Shown in pieces: positions 16,541 to 24,759 of a stretch of 64,000 bases of DNA (its first letter is position 1; each line of letters begins with the position of its first letter). The stretch spans positions 2,790,001-2,854,000 of the forward strand of contig NZ_JAFBBO010000001.1 in assembly GCF_016907235.1 (NCBI RefSeq), written 5' to 3'. Below the pieces are notes generated by a model. It saw nothing but the letters and a program-made list of their open reading frames with translations, had not been told where the DNA came from and did not search any database. This DNA is from Oerskovia jenensis (GTDB lineage: Bacteria > Actinomycetota > Actinomycetes > Actinomycetales > Cellulomonadaceae). A program made the position numbers and the translations under genes.

Positions 16541-18291
16541 GCGCGCAGCAGGACGCGGTGCCGGGTTCGGCACCCGCACAGGCTTCACGCCCGACGACGT
16601 CACGCACCTCGGGTGCGGTCGTCACCGTCCGGGACCTCACGGTCTCGTTCGCGACCGACGCCGGTCCGATCCTCGCGGTCGACGGGGTCGATCTCGAGGT
16701 TGCCCCGGGCGAGGTGCTCGCGGTCGTGGGCGAGAGCGGCAGCGGGAAGACCGTGACCGCCAAGACGATCCTCGGCCTGCTGCCGGAGACCGCGACGGCG
16801 AGGGGCGCCGTCGTGCTGGCGAACAAGGCGGGGACGAGCGAGTCCGACGTCGTCGCGCTGAGCCGGTCCCAGCTGCGGGCCGTGCGCGGCACGGACGTCG
16901 CGATGGTCTTCCAGGAGCCGTCGGCCGCGCTCAACCCGGTCTTCACCGTGGGGTGGCAGATCGTCGAGGGGTTGCGCGCGCACCGGCGCGTGCGGCGCGC
17001 GGAAGGTCGCCGACAGGCGATCGACGTGCTGCGCCGGGTCGGCCTCCCCGACCCCGAGACGGCGGTGGACAAGTACCCGCACCAGTTCTCGGGCGGGCAG
17101 AAGCAGCGCGTCGTGATCGCGATGGCGCTCGCGCTCGACCCCGGGCTGATCGTCGCCGACGAGCCGACGACCGCGCTCGACGTGACCGTGCAGGCCGAGA
17201 TCCTCGACCTGCTGCGGCGCTGCCGCGACGAGTTCGGGACCGCGATCGTGCTCATCACGCACAACATGGGCGTCGTCGCGGACCTCGCGGACCGTGTGGC
17301 CGTGATGTACCAGGGCAAGGTCGTCGAGCAGGCGGACGTCCGGTCGCTGTTCGAGGACCCGCAGGCCGAGTACACGCGGTCCTTGCTCGAGGCCGTGCCG
17401 CGCGTGGGCGGCGGGGTGGTCAACGCCGCCGCGCGGGTCCAGGCGCGCGCCGACGGCTGGGCCGAGGGTGCGCCCGTGGTCGTGGCTCAGGGACTGCGGA
17501 TCGAGTACCCGGGCCGCTTCCGCAAGCCCGCGTTCGTCGCCGTCGACGGCGTGGACCTGTCGATCCGGCCGGGCGAGGTGCTGGGGCTCGTGGGGGAGTC
17601 GGGCTCGGGCAAGACGACCATCGGCCGGGCCATCGGCGGGCTCACGCCCGTGACGGGCGGGTCGCTGTCGGTGCTGGGCGTCGAGATGCGAGGAGCGCGT
17701 GAGCGCGACGTGCGGCCCGTGCGGCCGCGCATCGGGTTCGTCTTCCAGGACCCCGCGTCGAGCTTCAACCCGCTGCTCACGATCGCCGAGTGCGTGGCCG
17801 AGCCGCTCGTGGTGCACGGGCGGGCCGCCGACGCGGGCGACGCGCGCGGACGGGTCGACGAGCTGCTCGAGTCGGTCCAGCTCCCGCGCTCGTACGGCGA
17901 CCGGTACCCGCACGAGCTGAGCGGCGGGCAGCGCCAGCGCGCGAGCCTGGCCCGGGCGCTCGCGCTCGACCCCGAGCTCCTGGTCGCGGACGAGCCCACG
18001 TCGGCGCTCGACGTGTCCGTCCAGGCGCGCGTGCTCGACCTGTTCGCCGAGCTCCAGCGCGACCTCGGGTTCGCGTGCCTGTTCATCAGCCACGACCTCG
18101 CGGTCGTGGACCTGCTCGCCGACCGGATCGCGGTGCTCTACCGGGGCCTGCTCGTCGAGGAGGGCACGTCGGCCGAGGTGCTGGGCGCGCCGCAGCACGT
18201 GTACACCAAGCAGCTCCTGGCGTCGCTGCCCGTGCCGGACCCGGTGCTCCAGGCCGTGCGCCGGGAGGAGCTCCGGGCGCTGCGCGCCTGA
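16537..18291 (+). CDS. Fused dual ATPase of peptide-type ABC importer (DppD-DppF fusion)
   Basis: This 584-residue cytosolic protein carries two complete ABC ATPase domains. Domain 1 has Walker A GESGSGKT (about 64-71), signature SGGQKQR (about 185) and VADEPTTALDVT. Domain 2 has Walker A GESGSGKT (about 353-360), signature SGGQRQR (about 462) and VADEPTSALDVS. Both keep the C-terminal oligopeptide-transporter region (YTRSLLEAVP, YTKQLLASLP). Separate DppD and DppF subunits are the usual arrangement; the fusion is common in actinobacteria. The start is GTG 16537, overlapping the permease stop (GTGA). Confidence 0.93.
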   Translation: MSAQQDAVPGSAPAQASRPTTSRTSGAVVTVRDLTVSFATDAGPILAVDGVDLEVAPGEVLAVVGESGSGKTVTAKTILGLLPETATARGAVVLANKAGTSESDVVALSRSQLRAVRGTDVAMVFQEPSAALNPVFTVGWQIVEGLRAHRRVRRAEGRRQAIDVLRRVGLPDPETAVDKYPHQFSGGQKQRVVIAMALALDPGLIVADEPTTALDVTVQAEILDLLRRCRDEFGTAIVLITHNMGVVADLADRVAVMYQGKVVEQADVRSLFEDPQAEYTRSLLEAVPRVGGGVVNAAARVQARADGWAEGAPVVVAQGLRIEYPGRFRKPAFVAVDGVDLSIRPGEVLGLVGESGSGKTTIGRAIGGLTPVTGGSLSVLGVEMRGARERDVRPVRPRIGFVFQDPASSFNPLLTIAECVAEPLVVHGRAADAGDARGRVDELLESVQLPRSYGDRYPHELSGGQRQRASLARALALDPELLVADEPTSALDVSVQARVLDLFAELQRDLGFACLFISHDLAVVDLLADRIAVLYRGLLVEEGTSAEVLGAPQHVYTKQLLASLPVPDPVLQAVRREELRALRA

Positions 18292-18310
18292 CGGTCGGGC
18301 CCAGCCCGGT

Positions 18311-18373
18311 CGCTGAGTGCGGAGTAGTTGCTGCCGAACGGCGGTTCTGACGACAACTGCTCCGCACTCAGCG
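18311..18373. terminator. 20-bp palindrome between convergent genes
   Basis: cgctgagtgcggagtagttg at 18311-18330 pairs with 18354-18373 with one G-T type mismatch; the 23-nt loop itself contains gccgaacggc. It lies between the importer operon and the convergent CPBP gene and could terminate both. The design resembles the other intergenic palindromes in this window, but the arm sequence is its own. Confidence 0.7.
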
Positions 18374-18399
18374 ACGCCTGGGTGGCCGGGGAGCGGCGG

Positions 18400-19338
18400 C
18401 TAGCCGACGCCCAGCGCCTCGAGCCACTCGCGCGGCAGCAGCGCGTAGCCCACGAACGCGACCACGTCGAGGATCGTGTGGGCGATCACGAGCGGCACGA
18501 CCCGGTGCCGCCCCCACCTGCTCGTGTAGAACCACGAGAACACGACACCCATGACCACGTTCCCGATGAACGGGCCGATGCCCTGGTACAGGTGGTAGGA
18601 GCCGCGCAGGAGCGAGCTCCACACGACGAACTTCACGCGCCCCCAGCCCAGGTCCTTGGTGCGCTCGAACAGGTACGCGACCGCGATCACCTCTTCGAGC
18701 AGGCCGTTCTGGAGCGCCGCGAGGATCAGGATCGGGACGGTCCACCAGTAGTCGGCGAGGTTGGCGGGGTTGACCTCGACCGTGATCCCCAGGGCGCGCC
18801 CGGCGACGTACAGCCCCAGGCCCGGGATGCCGATGACCGCGGCGAGCGCGAACCCCCACCCGGTGTCGCGCCACGGGCGGCTGCCGTCGAGCCCGATGGC
18901 CCGCGTGACCGACCGGCCGCGCGCCGAGAGCAGGTAGAGCGCGAGCGCGACCGGGATGAGCGCGAAGCCGATGCTGAGGATCTGGTACGTCAGGTCGAGG
19001 TACGGGCGGGGCGACTGGGAGTTGTTGAGGCTCGTGCTCTGCTCGGCGAGCGGGGTGCCCTCGGTCAGGCGCGCGACGATGTTGACGATCGCGTACACGC
19101 CCGACCGGCCGAGGCTCAGGCCCAGCAGGATCCAGATCTCGGCCCCGATGCGGCGGCGCGTCTCGGGGCGGTCTGCCGTGGTCGGGGCCCAGCGGGAGCG
19201 CTTCCCGCCCGTGGTCTCGTCGGCCGTGGCCACGACGACTCCTGCCGCTCCCGGCTCTCGGGATGTGCCGGACGGCACGTCGGGCGCGGCGGCTGCGCCG
19301 GAGGGAGTGCCGGGAGGAGTGCCGGGAGGAGTGGTCAC
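18400..19338 (-). CDS. CPBP-family intramembrane metalloprotease homologue
   Basis: This 312-residue polytopic membrane protein shows the CPBP/CAAX-protease motifs: NGLLEEVIAVAYLFERT (paired glutamates at about 216-217), LRGSYHLYQGIG (His at about 248), GNVVMGVVFSWFYTSR and VIAHTILDVVAFVGYA (His at about 283). Family members cleave membrane-embedded substrates or handle prenylated or bacteriocin peptides. The N-terminus is a Pro/Ala/Gly-rich tail before the first helix at about 75. Start GTG 19338 is chosen because TATAAC ends 6 nt upstream, which fits a leaderless message; the frame stays open up to 19407. Confidence 0.82.
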   Translation of the reverse strand: MTTPPGTPPGTPSGAAAAPDVPSGTSREPGAAGVVVATADETTGGKRSRWAPTTADRPETRRRIGAEIWILLGLSLGRSGVYAIVNIVARLTEGTPLAEQSTSLNNSQSPRPYLDLTYQILSIGFALIPVALALYLLSARGRSVTRAIGLDGSRPWRDTGWGFALAAVIGIPGLGLYVAGRALGITVEVNPANLADYWWTVPILILAALQNGLLEEVIAVAYLFERTKDLGWGRVKFVVWSSLLRGSYHLYQGIGPFIGNVVMGVVFSWFYTSRWGRHRVVPLVIAHTILDVVAFVGYALLPREWLEALGVG

Positions 19339-19344
19339 CTGGCC

Positions 19345-19350
19345 GTTATA
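19345..19350 (-). promoter_or_regulatory. Leaderless -10 element (TATAAC)
   Basis: On the minus strand TATAAC is followed by 6 nt and then GTG 19338. This decides the start of the CPBP gene. The divergent gene at 19455 begins 105 bases away. Confidence 0.5.
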
Positions 19351-19454
19351 GCACCCGCCGCGGGGGAGCGCTGCGCGGTCTTCACACAATCCTCGTCGGT
19401 TGGTCAACAGGCGTCCGGGGGGCGTGCAGAAGGGCTTCCTACCCTGGAAGGACC

Positions 19455-20546
19455 GTGACTTCGCACAGACCCCCCTCCATCAGCCCGACCGCCCGAGACG
19501 CCCCTGCACCGGGCGCCGCCGACGACGACCTCGACGAGAAGCCGCCAGGCCTCTCGGTCACGCAGGTCGTCGCGAGCGCGCTCGCTGCCGTGAGCTCGAC
19601 GGTCCTGCTGTCGTACCTGGGTGTGGCCGGGACGATCATCGGTGCGGGCGTGGCGTCGGTCCTGACGGTCGTCGGGAACAACCTCTACACGCGCTCGATC
19701 CTCAAGACGCGTCGCCAGATGAAGGCCGCGATGAAGGCGGGCGTGGCGCTGCCCGTGGGCAAGGGTGGCCGCAAGGTCCTGCTGCCGACGCTCGCGGGGT
19801 CGCACTCGGTGAGCGACGACGGCTCCGGGGACACCAGGGTGCTGCCCGCGGTCGGCACGGACGGGCAGGCTGCCGACACCGCGGTCCTCTCGGCCGACGA
19901 CGTGGGCGGCACGCGCCTCGACGACCTGCGCACCGCGGCCACGGACGGGCCCGACGACGGCGCGGACGGCCCGCAGGACGGCGTTACCTCGGGCGACGGC
20001 ACGGACGGCGACGACACGGACGGCGACGACGCGACGTCCCGCCGGCCGAGCCGCAGGACGCTGATCCTCTCGGCCGTCGGTGTCTTCCTGGTGCTGATCG
20101 TGGGCGTGACGCTCGTCGAGGTCGTCGCCGGGCGCCCGCTGAGCGAGATCCTGCGCGGCGAGGAGGGCTCGGGCACGTCGATCAGCCACGTCGTCTCGCG
20201 CGAGCCCTCGACGACGGGGGACACGGGAGACACGACCGGCGGCACGACGGACACCTCGACCGACGCGCCGAGCTCGGGCACCACGCCCAGCCCGGCCCCG
20301 AGCGAGGTCCCGACCCCGGCGCCGACCGACCCGCCGACCACGGTCCCGGACCCCGAGCCGACCACGCCGGTCACGCCCGACCCGAACCCGACTCCGGGTA
20401 CGGGCGGGGGCGCAGGAGGTTCGGGTGCCGGCTCGGGCACCGACCTCGAGCAGCAGCCCGGCACGGGAACCGGAAGCGGGTCCGGGAGCGGTTCTGGTGC
20501 CGAGAGCGTCCCGGGGACCGGGGCCTCGGGCTCCGCGACGTCCTGA
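19455..20546 (+). CDS. Unknown membrane protein with Ser/Thr/Pro-rich exported tail
   Basis: I do not recognise this 363-residue protein. It has a first hydrophobic segment (SSTVLLSYLGVAGTIIGAGV, about 52-78), followed by YTRSILKTRRQMKAAMKAG. An acidic Asp/Gly-rich linker precedes a second transmembrane helix (LILSAVGVFLVLIVGVTLVEVV, about 203-225). The last 130 residues are Pro/Thr/Ser/Gly-rich low complexity with PTPAPTDPPTTV. It could be a cell-envelope anchor or stalk. GTG 19455 follows ggaaggacc. Confidence 0.65.
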   Translation: MTSHRPPSISPTARDAPAPGAADDDLDEKPPGLSVTQVVASALAAVSSTVLLSYLGVAGTIIGAGVASVLTVVGNNLYTRSILKTRRQMKAAMKAGVALPVGKGGRKVLLPTLAGSHSVSDDGSGDTRVLPAVGTDGQAADTAVLSADDVGGTRLDDLRTAATDGPDDGADGPQDGVTSGDGTDGDDTDGDDATSRRPSRRTLILSAVGVFLVLIVGVTLVEVVAGRPLSEILRGEEGSGTSISHVVSREPSTTGDTGDTTGGTTDTSTDAPSSGTTPSPAPSEVPTPAPTDPPTTVPDPEPTTPVTPDPNPTPGTGGGAGGSGAGSGTDLEQQPGTGTGSGSGSGSGAESVPGTGASGSATS

Positions 20547-20558
20547 CGGCTCTCCGCC

Positions 20559-20620
20559 GCCGAGAAGTGAGTAGATGCCCCTGATCCACGCGGATCAGGG
20601 GCATCTACTCACTTCTCGGC
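20559..20620. repeat. Perfect 29-bp palindrome with 4-nt loop (copy 1)
   Basis: Arms 20559-20587 and 20592-20620 are perfectly complementary, with loop acgc. The arm begins gccgagaagtgagtag and ends ctgatcc. The same 29-nt arms occur at 57512-57573 with a different loop (ggcg). It lies between two genes on the same strand. Confidence 0.95.
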
Positions 20621-20668
20621 ATCAAACCTCTTGCGCGCACCCCGCTCCTCCTGGCAGGCTACAAAGTA

Positions 20669-20698
20669 GTTTGCAGTACAAACCACGACCGTCGTGGT
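20669..20698 (+). promoter_or_regulatory. Candidate operator region of the wHTH/ABC operon
   Basis: Two palindromes overlap the likely promoter: gtttgcagtacaaac (20669-20683, 5-bp half-sites in an AT-rich patch with an extra tacaaa upstream) and accacgaccgtcgtggt (20682-20698, 8-bp half-sites). They are good candidates for binding by the winged-helix regulator encoded in the same operon. Confidence 0.45.
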
Positions 20699-20714
20699 GG
20701 AGAACGGAGTTGCC

Positions 20715-21464
20715 GTGCCGGACCAGATGCCCGACCAGTCGCCCGACCGGCCCGCCGGACCCGCCGAGGGGACCGACGACGACCAGCCGCTCGACCCCGC
20801 CGCGAGCCTGCGCCTCATCGCGGCCCAGCAGGAGAAGGCCAAGGACGTCGAGCCCGACGGCCGCGTCCTCTACGGCGTCTGGGGGCTGGCGTGGCTGCTG
20901 GGCTACACGACGCTCTACGTGAGCTCGCTGCGCTCGGCCCCCCCTCCCGCCACGGCGACCCTGGAGACCGGGGCGAGCGGCGCCGTCGGGCAGCCCGAGC
21001 CCTGGGCCCTCCTCGCCTTCACCTTCCTCATCGTGGGCGCCGTGGCGATCACGATCGTGCACATCATGACCCGCGTGAGCGGGGTGCGCGGCGCGAGTGC
21101 CCGCTCGGGCGCGCTCTACGGCTGGGCCTGGTTCATCTCCTTCGCGGCAATGAGCATGGTCCTGGGCGGGCTCGCCCGGGCGGGCGCGAACCCCGAGGTC
21201 ATGTCCCTCGCGAGCAACTCCTTGTCGTGCCTGGTCGTCGGGATCATGTACCTCGCGGGCGGTGCCATGTGGCAGGAGACCCGCCTGTACGTCCTGGGCG
21301 TGTGGATCCTGCTCGTCGCCGGGGCCGCGACGATCGTCGGCCTGCCCGGGCTCTACCTCGTCATGGCCGCCGCCGGAGGAGGCGGGTTCCTGCTCATGAC
21401 CCTCGTCGAGCAGGTCCTGCGCGTCCGCACCCGGCGCCGGGTCGCGGGAGGTACCCGTGCCTGA
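20715..21464 (+). CDS. Polytopic membrane protein of the wHTH/ABC operon
   Basis: This protein of about 249 residues begins with a roughly 40-residue acidic and Pro-rich tail, followed by some five transmembrane segments (YGVWGLAWLLGYTTLYV, ALLAFTFLIVGAVAITIVHI, LYGWAWFISFAAMSMVLGGL, LYVLGVWILLVAGAATIVGL, YLVMAAAGGGGFLLMTLVEQ). I do not recognise a named family. GTG 20715 is chosen because ggag lies 5 bases upstream; GTG 20694 is an alternative. It overlaps the regulator gene by 8 bases, so it belongs to the ABC transporter operon. Confidence 0.75.
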   Translation: MPDQMPDQSPDRPAGPAEGTDDDQPLDPAASLRLIAAQQEKAKDVEPDGRVLYGVWGLAWLLGYTTLYVSSLRSAPPPATATLETGASGAVGQPEPWALLAFTFLIVGAVAITIVHIMTRVSGVRGASARSGALYGWAWFISFAAMSMVLGGLARAGANPEVMSLASNSLSCLVVGIMYLAGGAMWQETRLYVLGVWILLVAGAATIVGLPGLYLVMAAAGGGGFLLMTLVEQVLRVRTRRRVAGGTRA

Positions 21465-21762
21465 CGTCGAGCTCGACCCGGTCATCCACGCCCAGGCGCG
21501 ACTGCGCGTCGTCGCGACCCTCTCCGCCCTGGGCGCGGGCGACCAGATCGCGTTCCCCAAGCTCCAGAAGCTCCTCGACATGACCGCGGGCAACCTCTCG
21601 ACGCACCTGCGCAAGCTCGAGGACGCCGAGTACGTGACCGTGACCAAGACCCACGAGGGCCGCACCCCGGCCACCTACATCAGCCTCACTCCCCGCGGGC
21701 GCCGTGCCTTCGAGGTCTACACCGAGTCCCTGACCATGCTCCTGAGAGGAGCCGGATCGTGA
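21457..21762 (+). CDS. Winged-helix transcriptional regulator (HTH_27/ArsR-MarR-like)
   Basis: This 101-residue protein is a single winged helix: HAQARLRVVATLSAL, FPKLQKLLDMTAGNLSTHLRKLEDAEYV (recognition region) and the wing VTKTHEGRTPATYISLTPRGRRAFEVY. Proteins of this kind commonly repress the ABC exporter genes they accompany. No cysteine or other metal-site pattern is present, so a ligand or membrane signal is more likely than a metal. The start is GTG 21457, after gggaggt. Candidate operators are at 20669-20698. Confidence 0.85.
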   Translation: MPDVELDPVIHAQARLRVVATLSALGAGDQIAFPKLQKLLDMTAGNLSTHLRKLEDAEYVTVTKTHEGRTPATYISLTPRGRRAFEVYTESLTMLLRGAGS

Positions 21763-22853
21763 CCACCCAGCACTCTGCCGCCAGCCCAGGGCGCGCCGCC
21801 GCCGCGACACGAGGAGGCCAGGCCGTGCCGCACGGGTCCCTCGTGTCGGCGCAGCACGTGACCCGCCGCTTCGGCGACGTCGTCGCGCTCGACGACGTGA
21901 CGCTCGAGGTCGGGGCCGGCGAGCTCGTCGGCCTCCTGGGCCCCAACGGCGCCGGGAAGTCGACGCTGCTCTCGCTCGTGAGCGGGCAGCGCAAGCCCGA
22001 CTCCGGTGTCGTCCGCCTGTTCGGCGGTGACCCGCGCGACGCCCCGTCCCGACAAGGGCTGGGACTCACGCCGCAGGAGACCGGCCTGCCCGCGACGCTC
22101 AAGGTGCGCGAGGTCGTCGACTTCGTCGGCAAGCACTACGCGAACCCCGTGCCCACGGGGCAGCTGCTCGAGCAGTTCGGGCTGTCCGACCTCGCCGGGC
22201 GCCAGACCGGGGCCATGTCCGGCGGCCAGAAGCGACGCCTCGCGGTCGCGCTCTCGCTCGTGGGTCGACCGCGCGTCGTGCTGCTCGACGAGCCCACGAC
22301 CGGGCTCGACGTGAGCGCACGCCAGGCGCTGTGGGCCGCGATCCGCGAGTACCACGCGAACGGCGGCACCGTGCTGCTCACGAGCCACTACCTCGAGGAG
22401 GTGCAGGCGCTCGCGCAGCGCGTCGTCGTGATCGACCGGGGGGTGGTCAAGGCCGACGACACGCTCGACGCGATCCTGCGTCGCGTCGGGCTGCGCCGCG
22501 TGGTCGTGCGCAGCGCGGCCGACCTGGGGGCCGACCTGCCGGGCGTGGTGCGGTCGGAGCGGACCGCCGACACCGGGAGCGCGGGCGACACGGGCGCGGC
22601 CCGGGCCGGGGCGTCCGGCACCTGGCGCTACGAGCTGTACACGGCCGACGCCGACGAGCTGGTCCGCACGCTCGTGACCTCGGGCCTGCCGTTCCACGGG
22701 CTGGAGATCCGGGGCGCGAGCCTGGAAGAGGCGTTCGAGCAGATGGTCTCGCACGCCACGACCACCGACCACGGCGAGGCCGGGACCCCGACGGGCGCGA
22801 CGCCGTCGGGCATCCCGGACCACCAGACCTCCGAGGAGGAGAGCGCGCGATGA
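21759..22853 (+). CDS. ABC transporter ATP-binding protein (ABC-2 type exporter)
   Basis: This 364-residue ATPase has Walker A GPNGAGKST (about 62-70), signature MSGGQKRRLAV (about 153) and Walker B VVLLDEPTTGLD. The C-terminal region after about 250 is longer than usual and ends in a Thr/Pro/Ser-rich tail. The class fits drug/lantibiotic/lipid exporters of the ABC-2 type. GTG 21759 overlaps the regulator stop (GTGA), and the permease ATG overlaps its own stop. The substrate is unknown; regulation by the adjacent wHTH protein is inferred. Confidence 0.88.
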   Translation: MTTQHSAASPGRAAAATRGGQAVPHGSLVSAQHVTRRFGDVVALDDVTLEVGAGELVGLLGPNGAGKSTLLSLVSGQRKPDSGVVRLFGGDPRDAPSRQGLGLTPQETGLPATLKVREVVDFVGKHYANPVPTGQLLEQFGLSDLAGRQTGAMSGGQKRRLAVALSLVGRPRVVLLDEPTTGLDVSARQALWAAIREYHANGGTVLLTSHYLEEVQALAQRVVVIDRGVVKADDTLDAILRRVGLRRVVVRSAADLGADLPGVVRSERTADTGSAGDTGAARAGASGTWRYELYTADADELVRTLVTSGLPFHGLEIRGASLEEAFEQMVSHATTTDHGEAGTPTGATPSGIPDHQTSEEESAR

Positions 22854-23650
22854 GCACCGACGCAGTGACCACGACCCCTGGCGTGAGCGGGCGCCCGCCC
22901 GGCGCCGCGACCCTCACCTGGATCCACCTCAAGTACCAGTTCCTCGAGACCGTGCGCGTGCCCATCGCGGTCCTCGGGAACCTGCTGTTCCCCGCGCTCG
23001 CGATGTTCTTCTTCGTCGTGCCGCAGGAGGGGGTCGCGGGCGACCCCGTCGCGGCGACCACGGCCGTCGCGTCGCTCGGGCTGTTCGCGATCTGCTCCGC
23101 GAGCCTGTTCACGTACGGGCTGGGCGTCGCGGAGGACAGGGCGCTGCCGTTCGACCCGTTCCTGCGCTCGCTGCCCGCGGGCCCCGCGCCGCGCATGATC
23201 GCGCGCATCCTCAACGGCGGGATCTTCTCGCTGTTCGGGCTCGTGCCGCTCATCCTCATCGGGTGGCTGCTGACCGCGGCCTCCGTGACGGGGCCACAGC
23301 TCCTCGCGGGGGTGGGGACCGTGCTGCTCGTGTCGGTGCCGTTCGTGCTGCTGGGCATCGCGATCGGGTACTCGCTCTCGGCCAAGGCCGCGCTGCCCGT
23401 GGTGCAGGTCATCCTGTTCCCGCTCGCGTTCGCGGGCGGCCTGTTCCTGCCGCCGTTCCTGTTCCCGCCGTGGCTCGACGCGATCTCGATGACCACCCCG
23501 ACGCGCGCCGGTCGCGACCTGCTGGTCCAGGCGCTCACGGGAGAGCCGGCCTACGCGCTCGCGTGGGTCGTGCTGCTGGGGTGGACCGTGGTGTTCGCGG
23601 TCCTGGCGGTGTGGGCGTACCGCCGCGACGAGGGTCGCCGCTTCAAGTAG
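22850..23650 (+). CDS. ABC-2 type transporter permease
   Basis: This 266-residue membrane protein has about six transmembrane helices (VPIAVLGNLLFPALAMFFFV, ASLGLFAICSASLFTYGL, FSLFGLVPLILIGWLL, LLAGVGTVLLVSVPFVLLGI, VVQVILFPLAFAGGLFLP, WVVLLGWTVVFAVLAVWAY). The FLPPFLFPPWLDAISMTTP stretch is characteristic of ABC-2 permeases. It partners the ATPase at 21759. ATG 22850 overlaps the ATPase stop. It is the last gene of the operon, followed by the 26-bp palindrome at 23675. Confidence 0.87.
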   Translation: MSTDAVTTTPGVSGRPPGAATLTWIHLKYQFLETVRVPIAVLGNLLFPALAMFFFVVPQEGVAGDPVAATTAVASLGLFAICSASLFTYGLGVAEDRALPFDPFLRSLPAGPAPRMIARILNGGIFSLFGLVPLILIGWLLTAASVTGPQLLAGVGTVLLVSVPFVLLGIAIGYSLSAKAALPVVQVILFPLAFAGGLFLPPFLFPPWLDAISMTTPTRAGRDLLVQALTGEPAYALAWVVLLGWTVVFAVLAVWAYRRDEGRRFK

Positions 23651-23674
23651 TCCCCTTCGCCCCCCTCCCGGTGC

Positions 23675-23730
23675 CGAGAACGAGGTTGTGGTCGCTGTCC
23701 CTGTGGATGGCGACCACAACCTCGTTCTCG
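23675..23730. repeat. 26-bp palindrome, GAGAACGAGGTT family
   Basis: Left arm 23675-23700 pairs with right arm 23705-23730: 21 perfect outer pairs (cgagaacgaggttgtggtc...) and five inner pairs including two G-T wobbles, leaving a 4-nt loop, ctgt. It stands between the ABC permease gene and the SPFH gene, both on the plus strand. Confidence 0.92.
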
Positions 23731-23747
23731 ACGACACAGAGCCTAAT

Positions 23748-23764
23748 GTGATATCACTTTGATA
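23748..23764 (+). promoter_or_regulatory. Candidate RHH operator (GTGATATCAC) upstream of the SPFH gene
   Basis: The perfect 10-bp palindrome gtgatatcac (23748-23757) is followed by tttgata, giving repeated TGATA half-sites. It lies in an AT-rich island 45 bases before ATG 23809. The two-gene unit ends with a ribbon-helix-helix protein, a class that binds short spaced repeats of this kind, so autoregulation is likely. Confidence 0.5.
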
Positions 23765-23808
23765 GACGCGGGGCTCCCGGCACCCGTGAGCGACGAGAGG
23801 AACACGTC

Positions 23809-24759
23809 ATGAGCGACACCACCGTCCCCCCGCAGGAGTCCCTGGGCGGAGAGCCGAGCGGACGCCCCGTCGGGCACGACGGCACCCGCGTGGACGTCAC
23901 CGAGCAGCCTGCGTGGTCGCTCGGCGCCGGCGGAGGTGGTCTCACGATCCTCCTCGTCCTCGTCCTTCTCGGCGGGTCGGTCCCCCTGTTCATGACGAGC
24001 ACCCCGGTCGGCACCCTGCTCGGCGTGGTCGCGATCGTGCTCGGCCTCCTCGCGCTCACCGCCGTCAAGGTCATCAACCCGGGGCAGACGCTCGTCGTCC
24101 AGTTCTTCGGCCGGTACCTCGGGACGATCCGCCGCACCGGGCTCGTCGCCACCGTGCCGCTCTCGACGCGCAAGCGCGTGTCGGTCCGCGTCCGCAACTT
24201 CGAGACGAGCGAGCTCAAGGTCAACGACGCCGACGGCAACCCGATCAACATCGCGGCGATCGTCGTGTGGCAGGTGGCGGACACCGCGAAGGCGAGCTTC
24301 GCCGTCGAGGACTACACCGACTTCGTCCGTGTCCAGGCCGAGTCGGCGCTGCGCCACGTGGCCATGTCCCACCCGTACGACGACGCCGAGGCCGGCGAGC
24401 AGTCGCTGCGCGGCGCGACGGAGGTCGTCTCGGCGGAGATCGCCGCGGAGGTCGCCGCCCGTGTCGTGGTGGCGGGCGTCGAGGTCATCGAGGCCCGCAT
24501 CTCCAACCTCGCGTACGCCCCCGAGATCGCGCAGGCCATGCTGCAGCGCCAGCAGGCCGGGGCGATCATCGCGGCCCGGTCGAGGATCGTCGAGGGGGCC
24601 GTGTCCATGGTCGAGGACGCGCTGCAGCGCCTCGAGGCCGAGTCGATCGTCACGCTCGACGACGAGCGCCGCGCCGCCATGGTGTCGAACCTCCTCGTCG
24701 TGCTGTGCAGCGACAGCCGCGCGACCCCCGTCGTCAACGCCGGGTCGCTCTACTCGTGA
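23809..24759 (+). CDS. SPFH/band-7 domain membrane protein
   Basis: This 316-residue protein has about 40 hydrophilic residues, then two closely spaced hydrophobic segments (about 43-62 and 66-84). An SPFH domain follows, starting at [24 protein letters not shown] and continuing through [21 protein letters not shown]. After it comes a helical region ([43 protein letters not shown]). SPFH proteins scaffold membrane microdomains. The ATG follows gacgagagg. Its stop overlaps the GTG of the RHH gene, so the two proteins are made together. Confidence 0.88.
   Translation: MSDTTVPPQESLGGEPSGRPVGHDGTRVDVTEQPAWSLGAGGGGLTILLVLVLLGGSVPLFMTSTPVGTLLGVVAIVLGLLALTAVKVINPGQTLVVQFFGRYLGTIRRTGLVATVPLSTRKRVSVRVRNFETSELKVNDADGNPINIAAIVVWQVADTAKASFAVEDYTDFVRVQAESALRHVAMSHPYDDAEAGEQSLRGATEVVSAEIAAEVAARVVVAGVEVIEARISNLAYAPEIAQAMLQRQQAGAIIAARSRIVEGAVSMVEDALQRLEAESIVTLDDERRAAMVSNLLVVLCSDSRATPVVNAGSLYS

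Noticed and set aside
18341-18356. ggcggttctgacgacaac in a hairpin loop as another copy of the 42-nt element
   Set aside because: Only the right-arm core ggttctgac matches, with no left arm at the required distance and an extra gac; it is probably coincidence.
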